Below are positions 1-9,272 of a DNA stretch of 64,000 bases, piece after piece. Position 1 is the first letter of the stretch. Each line of letters starts with the position of its first letter. The stretch covers positions 1 through 64,000 of the forward strand of contig JAGNIJ010000001.1 of assembly GCA_018001225.1 (NCBI GenBank), read 5' to 3'. Origin of the DNA: Kiritimatiellia bacterium (GTDB lineage: Bacteria > Verrucomicrobiota > Kiritimatiellia > CAIQIC01 > JAGNIJ01). A program made the translations under genes and the position numbers. The notes under the pieces were generated by a model. It was not told where the DNA came from. It did not search any database and saw only the letters and a list, made by a program, of their open reading frames with translations.

Positions 1-2916
1 GGGCAGCACGCCCAGCACTGCGGCGATCGAGGTCATGCAGATCGGCCGTAACTTGTCGACCGCGCCCTTGATCATGGCCTCCCGCTTGTGCAGGCCCTGT
101 TCGCGGCGCAGGACGTTGACCTCGTCCATCATCAGGATCGCGTTGTTCACCACGACGCCGATCAGCATAACGCCGCCCAGCAGGCCGAGGATGGACAGGG
201 AATTGCCCGTCAGCCAGATCGCCAGGAACAGGCCGAGATACGAGAACGGCACGGTCATCATGATCATGAACGGCTGGGTCCACGATTCCAGGATGGCCGC
301 GAGCAGCAGGTAGGTCAGGAAGATCGCGATGAGGACCACGGTTTTGAATTCGCCGAACGCCTCGGCCATTTTTTCGGCCATGCCGAGGAACATGACGCGG
401 TATCCGGCCGGCAGGCTGGCTGCGATGGATTGACCCAGTTGCTCGACGGCGGTCCCCAGGCCGGCGCCGGGCGCGAGGTCGGCATAGACGCGCACCACGC
501 GCTGTTTCTCGCTGCGGATGATCTGCACGGGCTGCTCGGAGTTCTCCAGCGAGGCGACGGTCTCCAGGTGCAGGGGCTTCCCGCCGGCGCCGGGCAGGTT
601 CAGGGCCGGCACCTGGTCGCGGCCGGGTTCCTCGGCGTACTTGACGCGGATGTCGTAGGTGCGGTCGCCCTTCTTGAAGGTGGAGGCGATGAGCCCCTCG
701 ATGTCGCCGCGGAGGGCCAGGCCGAGGCCCCGGGCCGGCGCGCCCAGGTCGTGCAGGATCGCGCGGCGGGGCCGGATCCGGACCTCCGGCTTGCCGACCC
801 GGATGGAATGCTCGATGTCCACGGTCAGCGGGTTATCTTCCGCCATGCGCGCCGCCTCGCGGCCCAGGCGGTTCAGCGTGTCCAGGTCGTCGCCGCTGAT
901 CTGGGCCTCGATCATCTTCGACGCGCCGCCGATGGTCGACGGGATCATCACGGAGTACTGGCAGCCCGCCTCGTCCTCCAGCAGGCGCCGGTACGCCTCG
1001 CGCACCGACTCGATGCCCTCCTTCCGCTCCGTTTTCGGCGCGAGCCGGACCAGGATTTCCGCGAGGAACGGGCCCTCGGAAACCTGGCCCAGCATGCCCT
1101 GGACCTTGCCGACGATCACCAGGCTGTCGCGCACCTCCGGCCGGCCCTCGAACTTCGCCGCGACGGCCTGCGCGCGCCGGGCTGTCTCGTCCACGTTGAA
1201 GTCGCCGGGATATTCCAGCTTGATGGACAGCTCGCCGGAGTCGGCCTGCGGGACGAAGGTCATGGAGACCCGGGGCGCGACGAAGACGAGGCCCGCCACG
1301 CAGAGCGCCAGGGTGACGGCGACGAGCAGGCCGCTCCGGCGCGACGCACGAAGCAGGGAGCCGCGGTAGGCCGCCTCGAGCTTTTCGTAGAACCGCTGCC
1401 ACGGCCGGAACAGCCACTGCAGGCGCCGGTTGAACCGCGGCTCGTGCCGCAGCAGCAGGGCGGACAGGATCGGGGTGAGCGTGAAGCTCATGAAGAGGGA
1501 CGCCAGCGTCGCCGCCGCGATCACCACGCCGAAGCAGCTCAACATGCGCCCGCTCAACGAGCGCATCATGCCGACCGGGATGAACACCACGATGTTCGTC
1601 AGCGCGCTGGCGAGCACGGCCACGGCGACCGCCGCCGTGGCCTTCTGCACGTCGTCCTTCACCCGGTCGCGGTGCCCGGACAGCTTGGCCGCGATGTTCT
1701 CGAGCACGACGATGGAATTGGTGACCAGGATGCCCACAGAGATGCCGAACGCGGTCAGCGTCGGCGTGTTGAGCGTGTACCCTAGCGACGGCATGATGGT
1801 GAACGCCGCCACGATGGAGGCCGGCATGCTGATGAACGCGATGAAGGCCGTGCGGATGTCCTGCAGGAACAGCAGCAGGATGGCGCCGGTCAGCAGGATG
1901 CCCTGGACCACGCTGCTCCAGGCGTCGTCCACCGTGGCCTCGATGAAGTCCGCGTCGTCCCGGAACCAGGCCAGCTCCATGCCGCCCGGCAGTTCCGGCC
2001 GGAGCTGTTCGACGGCCTCCCGCACGCGCTGGACCACGCGGACGGCATTGGCCTCGCCCTTCTTGACGATCTTGACCGCGATGCACGGCCGGCCCCGGAA
2101 GTAAGCCGCGGCCTCGACGCGCTCCGTGCCCATTGTGACGTCCGCCACGTCGCGCACGTAGACGCGCTCGCCGGCGACCACGCCGACCTGCAGGTCGGCG
2201 AGATCCTCGATCCGCCCCGCCTCGCCGTCGAACGTGACGGTAAACTCGCGCGAGCCGTCCCGCAGCGAGCCCGAGGGGATCTTGATGTTCCCCTCGCTGA
2301 CCGCCCGGGCGAGGTCGGGAACGGTCAGCCCGCGCGCGGCCAGCTTCCCGCGGTCGGCCAGCACGTGGACCTCGCGCGTGGCCCCGCCCGTGATCTCGAC
2401 GTTCGCCACGCCGGCGAGGGTGGAAAGCCGGTCGCGCAGCCGGTTGTCGGCGTAGTCGTACAGCTCGTCTGTCGCCAGGTCGCCGGTGAGCGCAAGGGTG
2501 ACGACCGGCCGGGCGTTGACGTCGAACTTCAGGATGTTGGGATCCTCCACGGCCTCCGGCAGGTCGGCGCGGATGAGGTCGATCTTCTCCCGGACGTCCA
2601 TGGCCGCGAGGTCCACGTCGCGGCTCAACTCGAATTCGATCAGCGTCTGGCACACGTTGTTCATGCACGTGGAGTGCAGGTGCCGGATGCCGTCCACGGC
2701 GACGACGGCGTCCTCGATCTTCTTCGCGACGGAGGTCTCGATCTCGTCGGGCGCGGCGCCGGGATAGACCGTCAGCACCGTGATGAACGGTAATTCGACC
2801 TGTGGCATCAGGTCCAGTCCGAGCTGCCGGTAGGCGAAGGCTCCGAAGAACAGCACCATCAGGATGACCGTGGTCATCGCGATGGGCCGCTTGATGGAGG
2901 CATTGGAAAGAAACAT
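1..2916 (-). CDS. RND-family efflux pump permease (AcrB/HAE1-like), 3' end off window
   Basis: This is the inner-membrane proton-driven pump of a tripartite efflux system. The 972 codons present begin MFLSNASIKRPIAMTTVILM, the usual AcrB-type N-terminus with TM1, followed by the first periplasmic porter region (PGAAPDEIETSVAKKIEDAV). A cluster of membrane helices follows at about residues 330-530, then the second porter half and the start of the last helix bundle. The last visible residues, AAVLGVLP, match the region shortly before the C-terminus, so perhaps 50-80 residues lie beyond the left edge. The ATG at 2916 lies 18 bp after the adaptor gene, so it is the last known gene of the tetR-tolC-adaptor-pump operon. 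Substrate cannot be told from sequence; HAE1-type (drug/hydrophobe) is more likely than heavy-metal CusA type, but this is inference. Confidence 0.93.
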   Translation of the reverse strand, partial: MFLSNASIKRPIAMTTVILMVLFFGAFAYRQLGLDLMPQVELPFITVLTVYPGAAPDEIETSVAKKIEDAVVAVDGIRHLHSTCMNNVCQTLIEFELSRDVDLAAMDVREKIDLIRADLPEAVEDPNILKFDVNARPVVTLALTGDLATDELYDYADNRLRDRLSTLAGVANVEITGGATREVHVLADRGKLAARGLTVPDLARAVSEGNIKIPSGSLRDGSREFTVTFDGEAGRIEDLADLQVGVVAGERVYVRDVADVTMGTERVEAAAYFRGRPCIAVKIVKKGEANAVRVVQRVREAVEQLRPELPGGMELAWFRDDADFIEATVDDAWSSVVQGILLTGAILLLFLQDIRTAFIAFISMPASIVAAFTIMPSLGYTLNTPTLTAFGISVGILVTNSIVVLENIAAKLSGHRDRVKDDVQKATAAVAVAVLASALTNIVVFIPVGMMRSLSGRMLSCFGVVIAAATLASLFMSFTLTPILSALLLRHEPRFNRRLQWLFRPWQRFYEKLEAAYRGSLLRASRRSGLLVAVTLALCVAGLVFVAPRVSMTFVPQADSGELSIKLEYPGDFNVDETARRAQAVAAKFEGRPEVRDSLVIVGKVQGMLGQVSEGPFLAEILVRLAPKTERKEGIESVREAYRRLLEDEAGCQYSVMIPSTIGGASKMIEAQISGDDLDTLNRLGREAARMAEDNPLTVDIEHSIRVGKPEVRIRPRRAILHDLGAPARGLGLALRGDIEGLIASTFKKGDRTYDIRVKYAEEPGRDQVPALNLPGAGGKPLHLETVASLENSEQPVQIIRSEKQRVVRVYADLAPGAGLGTAVEQLGQSIAASLPAGYRVMFLGMAEKMAEAFGEFKTVVLIAIFLTYLLLAAILESWTQPFMIMMTVPFSYLGLFLAIWLTGNSLSILGLLGGVMLIGVVVNNAILMMDEVNVLRREQGLHKREAMIKGAVDKLRPICMTSIAAVLGVLP

Positions 2917-2934
2917 GGCGCGCTCCTTTCCCGG

Positions 2935-4098
2935 TCAGTCGAGGCGGACCCGGTCGCCGTCGTTCAGGAACGCCTGGCCTTCCACGACAAAGCCCCGGTC
3001 GAGCAGCGCGTCCGCGTCGAGCAACTCGGTGAACCCGTTGTCCGCGGGCCCCGGCCTGACCGGCGTCAGCACGGCCCGGTCCTCCTCCACGGCGAAGACG
3101 ACCGCTTGGCCGCCGCGCAGGCCGATGGCCGCGGTCGGCAGGCCCCAGCCGCGGTGCTCGTCGAGCGTGACATCCACGTCGCAGAGCATGCCGGGGGCGT
3201 ACCCGCGGGCGTCCGGCAGCGCGGCCCGGACCTCGAACGTCCGCGTGACCGGGTGAACCGAGGGCGCCTTGTATGTCACCGCGGCTTCCACCGGTTCGGC
3301 GCCGCGGGCGATCCGCAGGCGTGTCCGGTTCGTCTCGACCCGGCCGTAGTACTCCGCGCTCAAGACAAAAACCGCCTCCAGCCGGGCCGGGTCCTCCAGC
3401 TCGAAGACCGCCGCCCCGGCCGAGGCGTATTCCCCGAGCTCGACCAGCTTCCGCGTCACGGTGCCCTGGAACGGCGCGGTTACCGTGGAGTCGGCGAGCT
3501 GTTTCTCGGCGATCTCCAGCGCCGACCGCGCCTGCGCCTCGCGCGCCTTCGCCAGGTCCACCACCGCGCGGGCGTGGAGCAGCCCCGCCTCGGCGCTCTT
3601 GAACGCCGTCTCGGCCTGCTCGAGCGCGTTGAGCGTCACGGCCTTGTCGTCCCGGTAGAGCTTCTGGAACCGCCCATAGTCCAGTTCCGCCTTGGCGAAA
3701 ACGGCCCGGGCCTCCGCGAGCGCGGCCTGGGCCTCGGCGCGGGACGCGGCCGCGACCTTCAGGTTGTCGCGCTCGATCTGGACCTTGCTTTCCAGGCTGG
3801 CCTTGTCGGTCTGGAAGAGCGGCCGGCCCGCTTCGACCGCCGCGCCCTCATCTACGAAGACCTCTTCGATCGTGCCCGCGACGCGGGCCGCGACGCGCGC
3901 GCGGTCCACCGCCCGGACCGTGCCCTGCACGCGCAACGCGCTCCGGAAAACCCGCTCCTCGGGTTGCGCGACGCTAACCTTGATCAGGCGGGCCGCGCCG
4001 GCCTCCCGGGCCGGTTTCCGGCCGCAGCCGGCCAGGCAGAGAAACAGCAGGATGATGCCAAGCCCGGCGACGATGCGCGGAAGATCATTCTTTTTCAT
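2935..4098 (-). CDS. RND efflux periplasmic adaptor (HlyD/AcrA family lipoprotein)
   Basis: This is the membrane-fusion protein that bridges the RND pump and the outer-membrane channel. The 387 residues start with a lipoprotein signal (LCLAGC, lipidated Cys25). The biotinyl-lipoyl half-motif VRAVDRARVAARVAGTIEEV then appears at about residues 60-80. A long alpha-hairpin of Ala/Glu/Arg-rich helices covers about 95-200, the second lipoyl half is TVTAPFQGTVTRKLVELGEY, and a beta-barrel domain follows. The ATG at 4098 has an AAGGA ribosome site 8 nt upstream and overlaps the end of the tolC-like gene by 14 bp, so translation is probably coupled. Length and domain order are normal for the family. 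Confidence 0.93.
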   Translation of the reverse strand: MKKNDLPRIVAGLGIILLFLCLAGCGRKPAREAGAARLIKVSVAQPEERVFRSALRVQGTVRAVDRARVAARVAGTIEEVFVDEGAAVEAGRPLFQTDKASLESKVQIERDNLKVAAASRAEAQAALAEARAVFAKAELDYGRFQKLYRDDKAVTLNALEQAETAFKSAEAGLLHARAVVDLAKAREAQARSALEIAEKQLADSTVTAPFQGTVTRKLVELGEYASAGAAVFELEDPARLEAVFVLSAEYYGRVETNRTRLRIARGAEPVEAAVTYKAPSVHPVTRTFEVRAALPDARGYAPGMLCDVDVTLDEHRGWGLPTAAIGLRGGQAVVFAVEEDRAVLTPVRPGPADNGFTELLDADALLDRGFVVEGQAFLNDGDRVRLD

Positions 4099-5533
4099 GT
4101 TCGGAGTCCTTGTTCATGCCGATGACATCGCGGAAGACCTGCACCGTCATCGAGCGCGCGTAGCCGGCGCTCGCGAGGGCCGCCGCGGCGGCCTCGTCGG
4201 CGGCCAGGGCGTCCAGGTAGCGCGACAGGTTCTCGTAGCCGGATTCGTATTGCGCGCGCGCGTCCTTCCGTTCCTGCCCCGCCGCCCGGGCATTCTGCTT
4301 CGCGACGTGCCACTGCTCGTCCGCGTCCCGCACGCCCTTCCGCGCCTCGAGCACCTGGAGCAGCACGGACAGCGCGGTTTCCTCGCGCTCGACGAAGGCC
4401 TGCCGTTTCTGCGCCCGCGCCGCGCGGTAGGCCTGGATGTTGCGGAAACCCGTGAACAGCGACCACGCGCCCTGCAGGCCCGCGCCCCAGTACTGGTCGT
4501 TGACGGTGTAGGAATCCGACGTCGTGTAGAAATTCGCGAAGCCGTACAGCTCGGGCAGGAAAAGCGCCAGCGCGCGCAGGATCTCGTTCTTGTGCAGGGC
4601 GACCGCCTGGTCGCCGGCGTACAGCTCCAGCCTCTGCCGCAGGGCGATGAAGAGCCATTCCTCGACCGGCCGGGCTTCCACGGCCTCGGGATCCAGGACC
4701 GTCGGCTTCCCGTCCGGCGGCCCGGCGGCGATCCGGCGCAGCGCGGGATCGTCGATGGAGTCCGCCCGGAACGAGGCGTCCGCCAGCGGCCAGAGGTTCA
4801 GGGCCTCGAGCAGGCGCGACCGGGCGAGCCCGGCCTCGCGGTCAAGTTGCGCGGCCCGGAGCCGGGCGTTCATTTCCAGGGCGCGGACCTGCTGCAGGTC
4901 CGCGTCCCGCGCGTAGCCTTCCCGCGCGAGGGCGGCGACTTCCTTCCGCAGCGCGTCGGCCGCGTCGGCCTGGCGCCGGGCGGCCGCGCGCCGAGATTCG
5001 AGCACCGCCAACTGGAGAAACAGGCCGGAAACCTGGACATCCACGAACTGCTCCGCGCGCTCGCGGGAGAGGGCCCGGATGTCCGCGCCGCGCCGCGCGG
5101 AGGCGTAGAGCAGCCAGGCGTTCGGGGTGAAGACCGGCTGGGCGATCCGGATCGAGGCGAGGCGGATGTCCTGGTCCTGCGTTTCAACGGGGCTCTCGCC
5201 CATCCGGCGCAGCGCGGGCTCGCTCAAGTTGACCGCCTCGAACTGGGCCGAGACCTGGGGCAGGTAGGCGCTGAAGGCGGCTTGGCTGTCGATCCGCGCC
5301 AGGCGCTCGGCCAGCCGCGCGCCTGCGAGCGAAAGGCTGCGCTCGCGCGCGATCGCCCGGCAGTCCGCCAGCGAAAGCGAAGGGCTGTATTTTTCCAGGA
5401 CCGCCTGCGTCTCGGCCACCAGGTTGGAGGACCACGCGTCGGCATGGTGCGCGCGCTGCTCGGCCGGCGTCAGGCTGGAACAGCCGGCGGCCAGCAGGGG
5501 AAGAAGCAGAAGGTGTCGGGGAAGAGTCTTCAC
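4085..5533 (-). CDS. TolC-family outer-membrane efflux lipoprotein
   Basis: This is the outer-membrane channel component of the efflux system. The 482 residues begin with a lipoprotein signal ending LAAGC (Cys18), as in OprM/NodT-type channels. Two long helical hairpin repeats follow, rich in Ala, Arg, Glu and Gln. The second contains the typical stretch YWGAGLQGAWSLFTGFRNIQ, the strand just before the second coiled-coil region. The start is a GTG at 5533 that overlaps the tetR stop (GTGA), so tetR and this gene are translationally coupled. The 3' end overlaps the adaptor start by 14 bp. The order channel-adaptor-pump is less common than adaptor-pump-channel but occurs widely. Confidence 0.9.
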   Translation of the reverse strand: MKTLPRHLLLLPLLAAGCSSLTPAEQRAHHADAWSSNLVAETQAVLEKYSPSLSLADCRAIARERSLSLAGARLAERLARIDSQAAFSAYLPQVSAQFEAVNLSEPALRRMGESPVETQDQDIRLASIRIAQPVFTPNAWLLYASARRGADIRALSRERAEQFVDVQVSGLFLQLAVLESRRAAARRQADAADALRKEVAALAREGYARDADLQQVRALEMNARLRAAQLDREAGLARSRLLEALNLWPLADASFRADSIDDPALRRIAAGPPDGKPTVLDPEAVEARPVEEWLFIALRQRLELYAGDQAVALHKNEILRALALFLPELYGFANFYTTSDSYTVNDQYWGAGLQGAWSLFTGFRNIQAYRAARAQKRQAFVEREETALSVLLQVLEARKGVRDADEQWHVAKQNARAAGQERKDARAQYESGYENLSRYLDALAADEAAAAALASAGYARSMTVQVFRDVIGMNKDSEHEKE

Positions 5534-6183
5534 GGCGTGGCCGTCCGGAAGGATAGGCGGGCGGTGATGCTGTCGGCCACGTGAAGGGCGGTTCGCTCAA
5601 CCCAGTCCTCGCGGGAAAGACCCGGAGGAAACAGGTGGGCGTCCCACGGCGGCGCGCGGTGAATGTACACCACCACCTGCGAGGCCGCCGAGATCTCCCA
5701 GATGCGGACCTCGACCTCGTCGACGTCCTTCGGCAGGCCCATGCGGAGCAGCATGCCCAGGCTCATGCGCAGCGGCTCGAAGAAGCTTTCGTACAGGACG
5801 GGGAATACACTCGAGGGCCGCGTGCGCTCGTGGGCGGTCAACTGAACCATCCAGCGCGTGGGCGGCTTTTCCTCCGTGACCAGCCGGAGCGCCGTGCGGA
5901 ACCATTCCAGCAAAGCGGCCTTCCAGGAATCCTCGTCGCGGACCGTGGAAGGGATGGCCATCAGGGGTTTGCCCACATTTTCGAACAAGGACTGGAAGAC
6001 CTCGTGGTACAACTGCTCCTTCGAGCGGAAGTAGTAATTCACGGCGGCCACATTGACATCTGCCGCCTCGCAGATTTCACGCACACTGGTCGGCCCGAAG
6101 CCCCTGTCGGCGAACTTTTCCATCGCGGCCAGAAGAATGCGCTTTTTCGCATCTTCTTTATTTAAAACATGTTCAGTGTTCAT
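5530..6183 (-). CDS. TetR/AcrR-family transcriptional repressor
   Basis: This is a likely local repressor of the efflux operon, and it is its first gene. The N-terminal helix-turn-helix is clear at about residues 13-60 from Met1 (KKRILLAAMEKFADRGFGPT, then AAVNYYFRSKEQLYHEVFQS). It is followed by an all-helical ligand-binding domain of about 150 residues that I cannot assign to an inducer. A longer reading from ATG 6210 is possible. I prefer the ATG at 6183 because the predicted transcription start lies near 6216, leaving only about 6 nt of leader for the longer form, and because the extra nine residues lie within the operator. The product is 217 residues, normal for the family. Stop overlaps the tolC-like start by 4 bp. 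Confidence 0.9.
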   Translation of the reverse strand: MNTEHVLNKEDAKKRILLAAMEKFADRGFGPTSVREICEAADVNVAAVNYYFRSKEQLYHEVFQSLFENVGKPLMAIPSTVRDEDSWKAALLEWFRTALRLVTEEKPPTRWMVQLTAHERTRPSSVFPVLYESFFEPLRMSLGMLLRMGLPKDVDEVEVRIWEISAASQVVVYIHRAPPWDAHLFPPGLSREDWVERTALHVADSITARLSFRTATP

Positions 6184-6193
6184 GTGCACCGTA

Positions 6194-6251
6194 TAAAACA
6201 AATGTATCAAACGATTGTTTTAACTCTATGCCGAGTTGGAATGGTTGTCAA
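6194..6251 (-). promoter_or_regulatory. Promoter and candidate TetR operator of the efflux operon
   Basis: Reading the minus strand, TTGACA (6251-6246, perfect -35) is followed by a 17-bp spacer and TAGAGT (6228-6223, 4 of 6 to the -10 consensus). Immediately downstream is an inverted repeat, TAAAACAA (6194-6201) and TTGTTTTA (6215-6222), with a 13-bp spacer. It covers the expected transcription start. Repressor binding there would block initiation, which is the standard autoregulation of TetR-controlled efflux operons. The repeat and boxes are directly visible; the link to this TetR protein is inference from position. Confidence 0.7.
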
Positions 6252-6261
6252 GCGGGGGCCG

Positions 6262-7029
6262 CTAAAAATCGGCGAACACGAAGGTATGGTCGGAGGAAGG
6301 ATTAGCGCGCCGAGGATCGAGATCGATGCCGGACGCCCGGCTCGTCTTGGCCGTGGGCGGCGAGGCGAGGATGTAGTCCAGCCTCCAGCCCAGCCCCCGC
6401 TCCACCGCGCGCGGGGTGCGGTAGTCGAAGAACGAGTACTGGCCCGGCTCGGGATGGTGCTTGCGGAAGACGTCCGTGAAGCCCCACGCGAGGCACTGCT
6501 CGAACGCCTCGCGCGCGGCGCGATGATAGCAGACGTGGTTTTCCCGTTCTTCGGGATTGTGGACGTCCAGCGGGGTGCGCGCGACGTTGAGGTCACCGAG
6601 CCAGATCACGCGGTCGCGCGGTGTGAAGTGCCGGTCGAAATAGTTCCGCAGCCGGGCGTACCATTCGATCTTGTACCGGTACATCGGGTGATCCACCTCG
6701 CGGCCCTGCGGGACGTAGGTGTTGATCACGTGCAGCTTCCCGAAGCGCGCGTGGATCAGGCGGGTCTCGTCGGCCGGGCCCTGGTCGTCGAACCCGAACC
6801 GCACCTCGTCGGCCGGCTTTTTCGAAATGACGGCGACGCCGTTGTAGCCCTTCTGGCCCCGGAACGCGGCGCGGTAGCCCGCGGCCTCGATCGGCTCGCG
6901 CGGAAAGAGTTCATCCACGACCTTGGTTTCCTGGACGGCGAGGATATCCGGCCGGTTTTGCTTCAGCCACGCGAGGACAACCTCCAGCCGGGACCGGATC
7001 GAGTTGGCGTTGAACGTCGCGATCTTCAT
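6262..7029 (-). CDS. xth: Exodeoxyribonuclease III
   Basis: This is an apurinic/apyrimidinic endonuclease and 3'-5' exonuclease of base-excision repair. Its 255 residues carry the whole set of ExoIII signatures: [15 protein letters not shown] with Asn7, the metal-binding Glu34 in VQETK, NTYVPQG, WLGDLN with catalytic Asp and Asn, the RLDYIL segment, and the final catalytic Asp-His pair in SSDHTFV. Length is normal. Its ATG overlaps the rph stop (ATGA at 7026-7029), so it is probably co-transcribed with rph and glyS. Its stop is only 11 bp from the -35 box of the efflux operon that follows on the same strand, so read-through into that operon is possible. Confidence 0.95.
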   Translation of the reverse strand: MKIATFNANSIRSRLEVVLAWLKQNRPDILAVQETKVVDELFPREPIEAAGYRAAFRGQKGYNGVAVISKKPADEVRFGFDDQGPADETRLIHARFGKLHVINTYVPQGREVDHPMYRYKIEWYARLRNYFDRHFTPRDRVIWLGDLNVARTPLDVHNPEERENHVCYHRAAREAFEQCLAWGFTDVFRKHHPEPGQYSFFDYRTPRAVERGLGWRLDYILASPPTAKTSRASGIDLDPRRANPSSDHTFVFADF

Positions 7030-7772
7030 GCGCGCGCCGCGGACTCCTGCTCCTTGAGCAGTTTCCGGATGCCCTTGCCGGCCAGCGCGAGCAGGCGGTC
7101 CAGTTCCTCGCGGGAATACGGCGATTCCTCGGCGGTGCCCTGGACCTCGACGAATTTACCCGAGGCGGTCATGACCACGTTCATGTCCACGGCGGCGGCG
7201 AGGTCCTCCGTGTAGCACAGGTCGAGCAACGGCCGGCCCTCGACGATCCCGACGCTGACGGCGGCGACGGCCTCGCGCAGGGGGTCTTCCTTGAGCGCGC
7301 CCTCTTTCAGGAGCTGGTTCACCGCGCGGCGCAGCGCGACCCACGCGCCGGTGACCGCGGCCGTCCGGGTGCCGCCGTCGGCCTCGATCACGTCGCAGTC
7401 GAGCCAGATCGTACGCTCGCCCAGCTTGTCGAGGTCCGTCACGGCGCGCAGGCTGCGGCCGATCAGGCGCTGGATCTCCTGCGTGCGCCCGCTCACCTTG
7501 CCCGTGCTGCTTTCCCGCGAGCTGCGGGGCTTCGTGGCGTAGGGGAGGATGCTGTACTCGGCCGTCAGCCAGCCGCCGGACACGTTCTGCGCCCGCATCC
7601 AGCGCGGGACGCCGGCCTCGATGCTCGCGCCGCAGATCACGCGCGTGCGGCCGAACTCGACGAGGACGGACCCGGCCGCGGCCGGGGCGAGGTCGGGGAT
7701 GAACCGGATGGGCCTCAATTCGTCCGGCGCGCGGCCGTCGGCGCGCGCGGCCTTTTTCGCGGGCGCGGTCAT
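7026..7772 (-). CDS. rph: Ribonuclease PH
   Basis: This is a phosphorolytic 3'-5' exoribonuclease that trims tRNA 3' ends. Its 248 residues show the family signature: [47 protein letters not shown], the [20 protein letters not shown] phosphate-site region, and [20 protein letters not shown]. The N-terminus is short and typical. The start overlaps the glyS stop by 4 bp (7769-7772) and the stop overlaps the xth start by 4 bp, making a glyS-rph-xth transcription unit. A tRNA synthetase beside a tRNA-maturing nuclease makes functional sense. Confidence 0.96.
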   Translation of the reverse strand: MTAPAKKAARADGRAPDELRPIRFIPDLAPAAAGSVLVEFGRTRVICGASIEAGVPRWMRAQNVSGGWLTAEYSILPYATKPRSSRESSTGKVSGRTQEIQRLIGRSLRAVTDLDKLGERTIWLDCDVIEADGGTRTAAVTGAWVALRRAVNQLLKEGALKEDPLREAVAAVSVGIVEGRPLLDLCYTEDLAAAVDMNVVMTASGKFVEVQGTAEESPYSREELDRLLALAGKGIRKLLKEQESAARA

Positions 7773-9154
7773 GTGGCGTCCAGCGTGGCCCCGAGCTTCG
7801 CGGGCAGATCGGCGACGGCGACGCGCTCCTGTTTCATTGTGTCGCGGTCGCGGATGGTGACCGTGCTGTCCTCTAAGGTCTGGAAGTCCACGGTGATGCA
7901 GAACGGCGTGCCGATCTCGTCCTGGCGGCGGTAGCGGCGGCCGATGGCGCCGGCGACGTCCCAGAACGCGGGCCAGCGGCGGCGGAGCGTGTCGAAGATG
8001 CCGCGGGCCTTCTCCACCAGCTCCGGCTTGTTCTTCATGAGCGGGAACACGGCGACCTTGACCGGCGCCGCGCGCGGGGCGAAGCGCATGACCGTGCGGG
8101 CCTCATAGCCCTGGGGAGGCTGTTTCCCGGGCTCGGCGGGCAGCGGGGGCTGCCCGGCGGCCTCGGCGGTGGGCACCCACTCCTCGCGGTAGGCCTCGCA
8201 GAGCAGCGCGAGCGCGATGCGGTCCACGCCGGCGGACGGCTCGACGACGTGCGGGACGAACTTCTGCTTCGTCTCCTCGTCGAAGTACTCCATGGACTTG
8301 CCGCTGAATTCCTGGTGGCGGCTCAAGTCGAAGTTGCCACGCGCCGCGATGCCCTCGAGCTCCTGCGTGCCGAACGGGAAGTCGTACATCACGTCCACGC
8401 AGGCGCTGGCGTAATGGGCGAGCTCTTCCTTCGGGTAGACGTAGCGGTGCAGGTGGCCCTCGGGCAGGCCGATGGACTGGTACCACTTCATCCGCTCCGC
8501 GACCCAGTACTCGTGCCACTCCGCGTCGGTGCCGGGCTTGATGAAGAACTCCAGCTCCATCTGCTCGAATTCGCGCGAGCGGAAGGTGTAGTTGCGCGGG
8601 TTGATCTCGTTGCGGAAGGCCTTGCCGATCTGCGCGATGCCGAACGGGACCTTCTGGCGCGCGACCTCGAGGACGTTCTTGAACTGCGCGAAGATGCCCT
8701 GGGCGGTTTCGGGGCGGAGGTAGGCCACCGTCGAGGCGTCCTTGACCGGCCCGACATTGGTCTCGAACATCAGGTTGAAGAGGCGCGCCTCGGTGTACTC
8801 GTGCGGGCCGCCCTGCGGGCACTTGGTCTCCGGCAGCTGGTCCGCGCGCCAGCGGCCCTTGCATTTCTTGCAGTCCACCATGGGGTCGGCGAAGCCCTGG
8901 ACGTGGCCGGACGCCTCCCAGATGCGCGGGTGCATGATGATGGAGGAATCGAGGCCGACGATGTCGTCCCGGTTCTGGACCATCGCGCGCCACCAGGACT
9001 CCTTGATGTTCCGCTTGAGCTCGACGCCCAGCGGTCCGTAGTCCCAGAACCCGTTGATGCCGCCGTAGATTTCGGAGCTCTGGAAGATGAAGCCGCGGCG
9101 CTTGCAGAGCGAGGCCAGGGCTTCCATGGTCAGTTGGGCTTTGTCCGTTGTCAT
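7769..9154 (-). CDS. glyQS: Glycyl-tRNA synthetase (alpha2, class II)
   Basis: This enzyme charges tRNA-Gly. It is the single-chain alpha2 form found in Gram-positives, PVC and archaea rather than the alpha2beta2 form. Visible elements are [20 protein letters not shown] at the N-terminus, a class II motif 2 with [20 protein letters not shown], and the motif 3 region with [22 protein letters not shown]-terminal anticodon-binding domain follows with AVFPLMKN and [14 protein letters not shown] zinc-ligand pair is present (CKKCKGRW). The open frame extends to 9193, but I chose ATG 9154 ([13 protein letters not shown]) because the upstream 13 residues are atypical. The product is 461 residues, the usual size. 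Confidence 0.95.
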   Translation of the reverse strand: MTTDKAQLTMEALASLCKRRGFIFQSSEIYGGINGFWDYGPLGVELKRNIKESWWRAMVQNRDDIVGLDSSIIMHPRIWEASGHVQGFADPMVDCKKCKGRWRADQLPETKCPQGGPHEYTEARLFNLMFETNVGPVKDASTVAYLRPETAQGIFAQFKNVLEVARQKVPFGIAQIGKAFRNEINPRNYTFRSREFEQMELEFFIKPGTDAEWHEYWVAERMKWYQSIGLPEGHLHRYVYPKEELAHYASACVDVMYDFPFGTQELEGIAARGNFDLSRHQEFSGKSMEYFDEETKQKFVPHVVEPSAGVDRIALALLCEAYREEWVPTAEAAGQPPLPAEPGKQPPQGYEARTVMRFAPRAAPVKVAVFPLMKNKPELVEKARGIFDTLRRRWPAFWDVAGAIGRRYRRQDEIGTPFCITVDFQTLEDSTVTIRDRDTMKQERVAVADLPAKLGATLDAT

Positions 9155-9205
9155 GGGACCGGCATGGTGCGCCAGCGGGGGCGAACGGGTCAAGAGGTTT
9201 TGGGG

Positions 9206-9272
9206 AAAGGGTTCAGGGCTTAGGGTTCGGGGTTCAGGATCTGAACCCTGACCACCGAACCCTGAACCCTTT
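9206..9272. repeat. Nested inverted repeat built on a TGAACCC heptamer
   Basis: AAAGGGTTCAGGG (9206-9218) pairs with CCCTGAACCCTTT (9260-9272). Inside, GGGTTCGG (9223-9230) can pair with CCGAACCC (9255-9262), and GGGTTCAG (9230-9237) with CTGAACCC (9241-9248) over a 3-nt loop, so alternative hairpins exist. It lies directly after the pgl stop and upstream of glyS, where it may act as a terminator or RNA stabiliser. The same heptamer is tandemly repeated at 31172-31199. Confidence 0.75.

Noticed and set aside
88..1785. Long plus-strand open frame of over 500 codons opposite the RND pump
   Set aside because: It is an antisense frame in GC-rich DNA with a low-complexity His/Arg/Gly-rich product; the minus strand has a clear family match.
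3106..5584. Further long plus-strand frames opposite the adaptor and channel genes
   Set aside because: Same reason: no family signature, no ribosome site, and known genes on the other strand.
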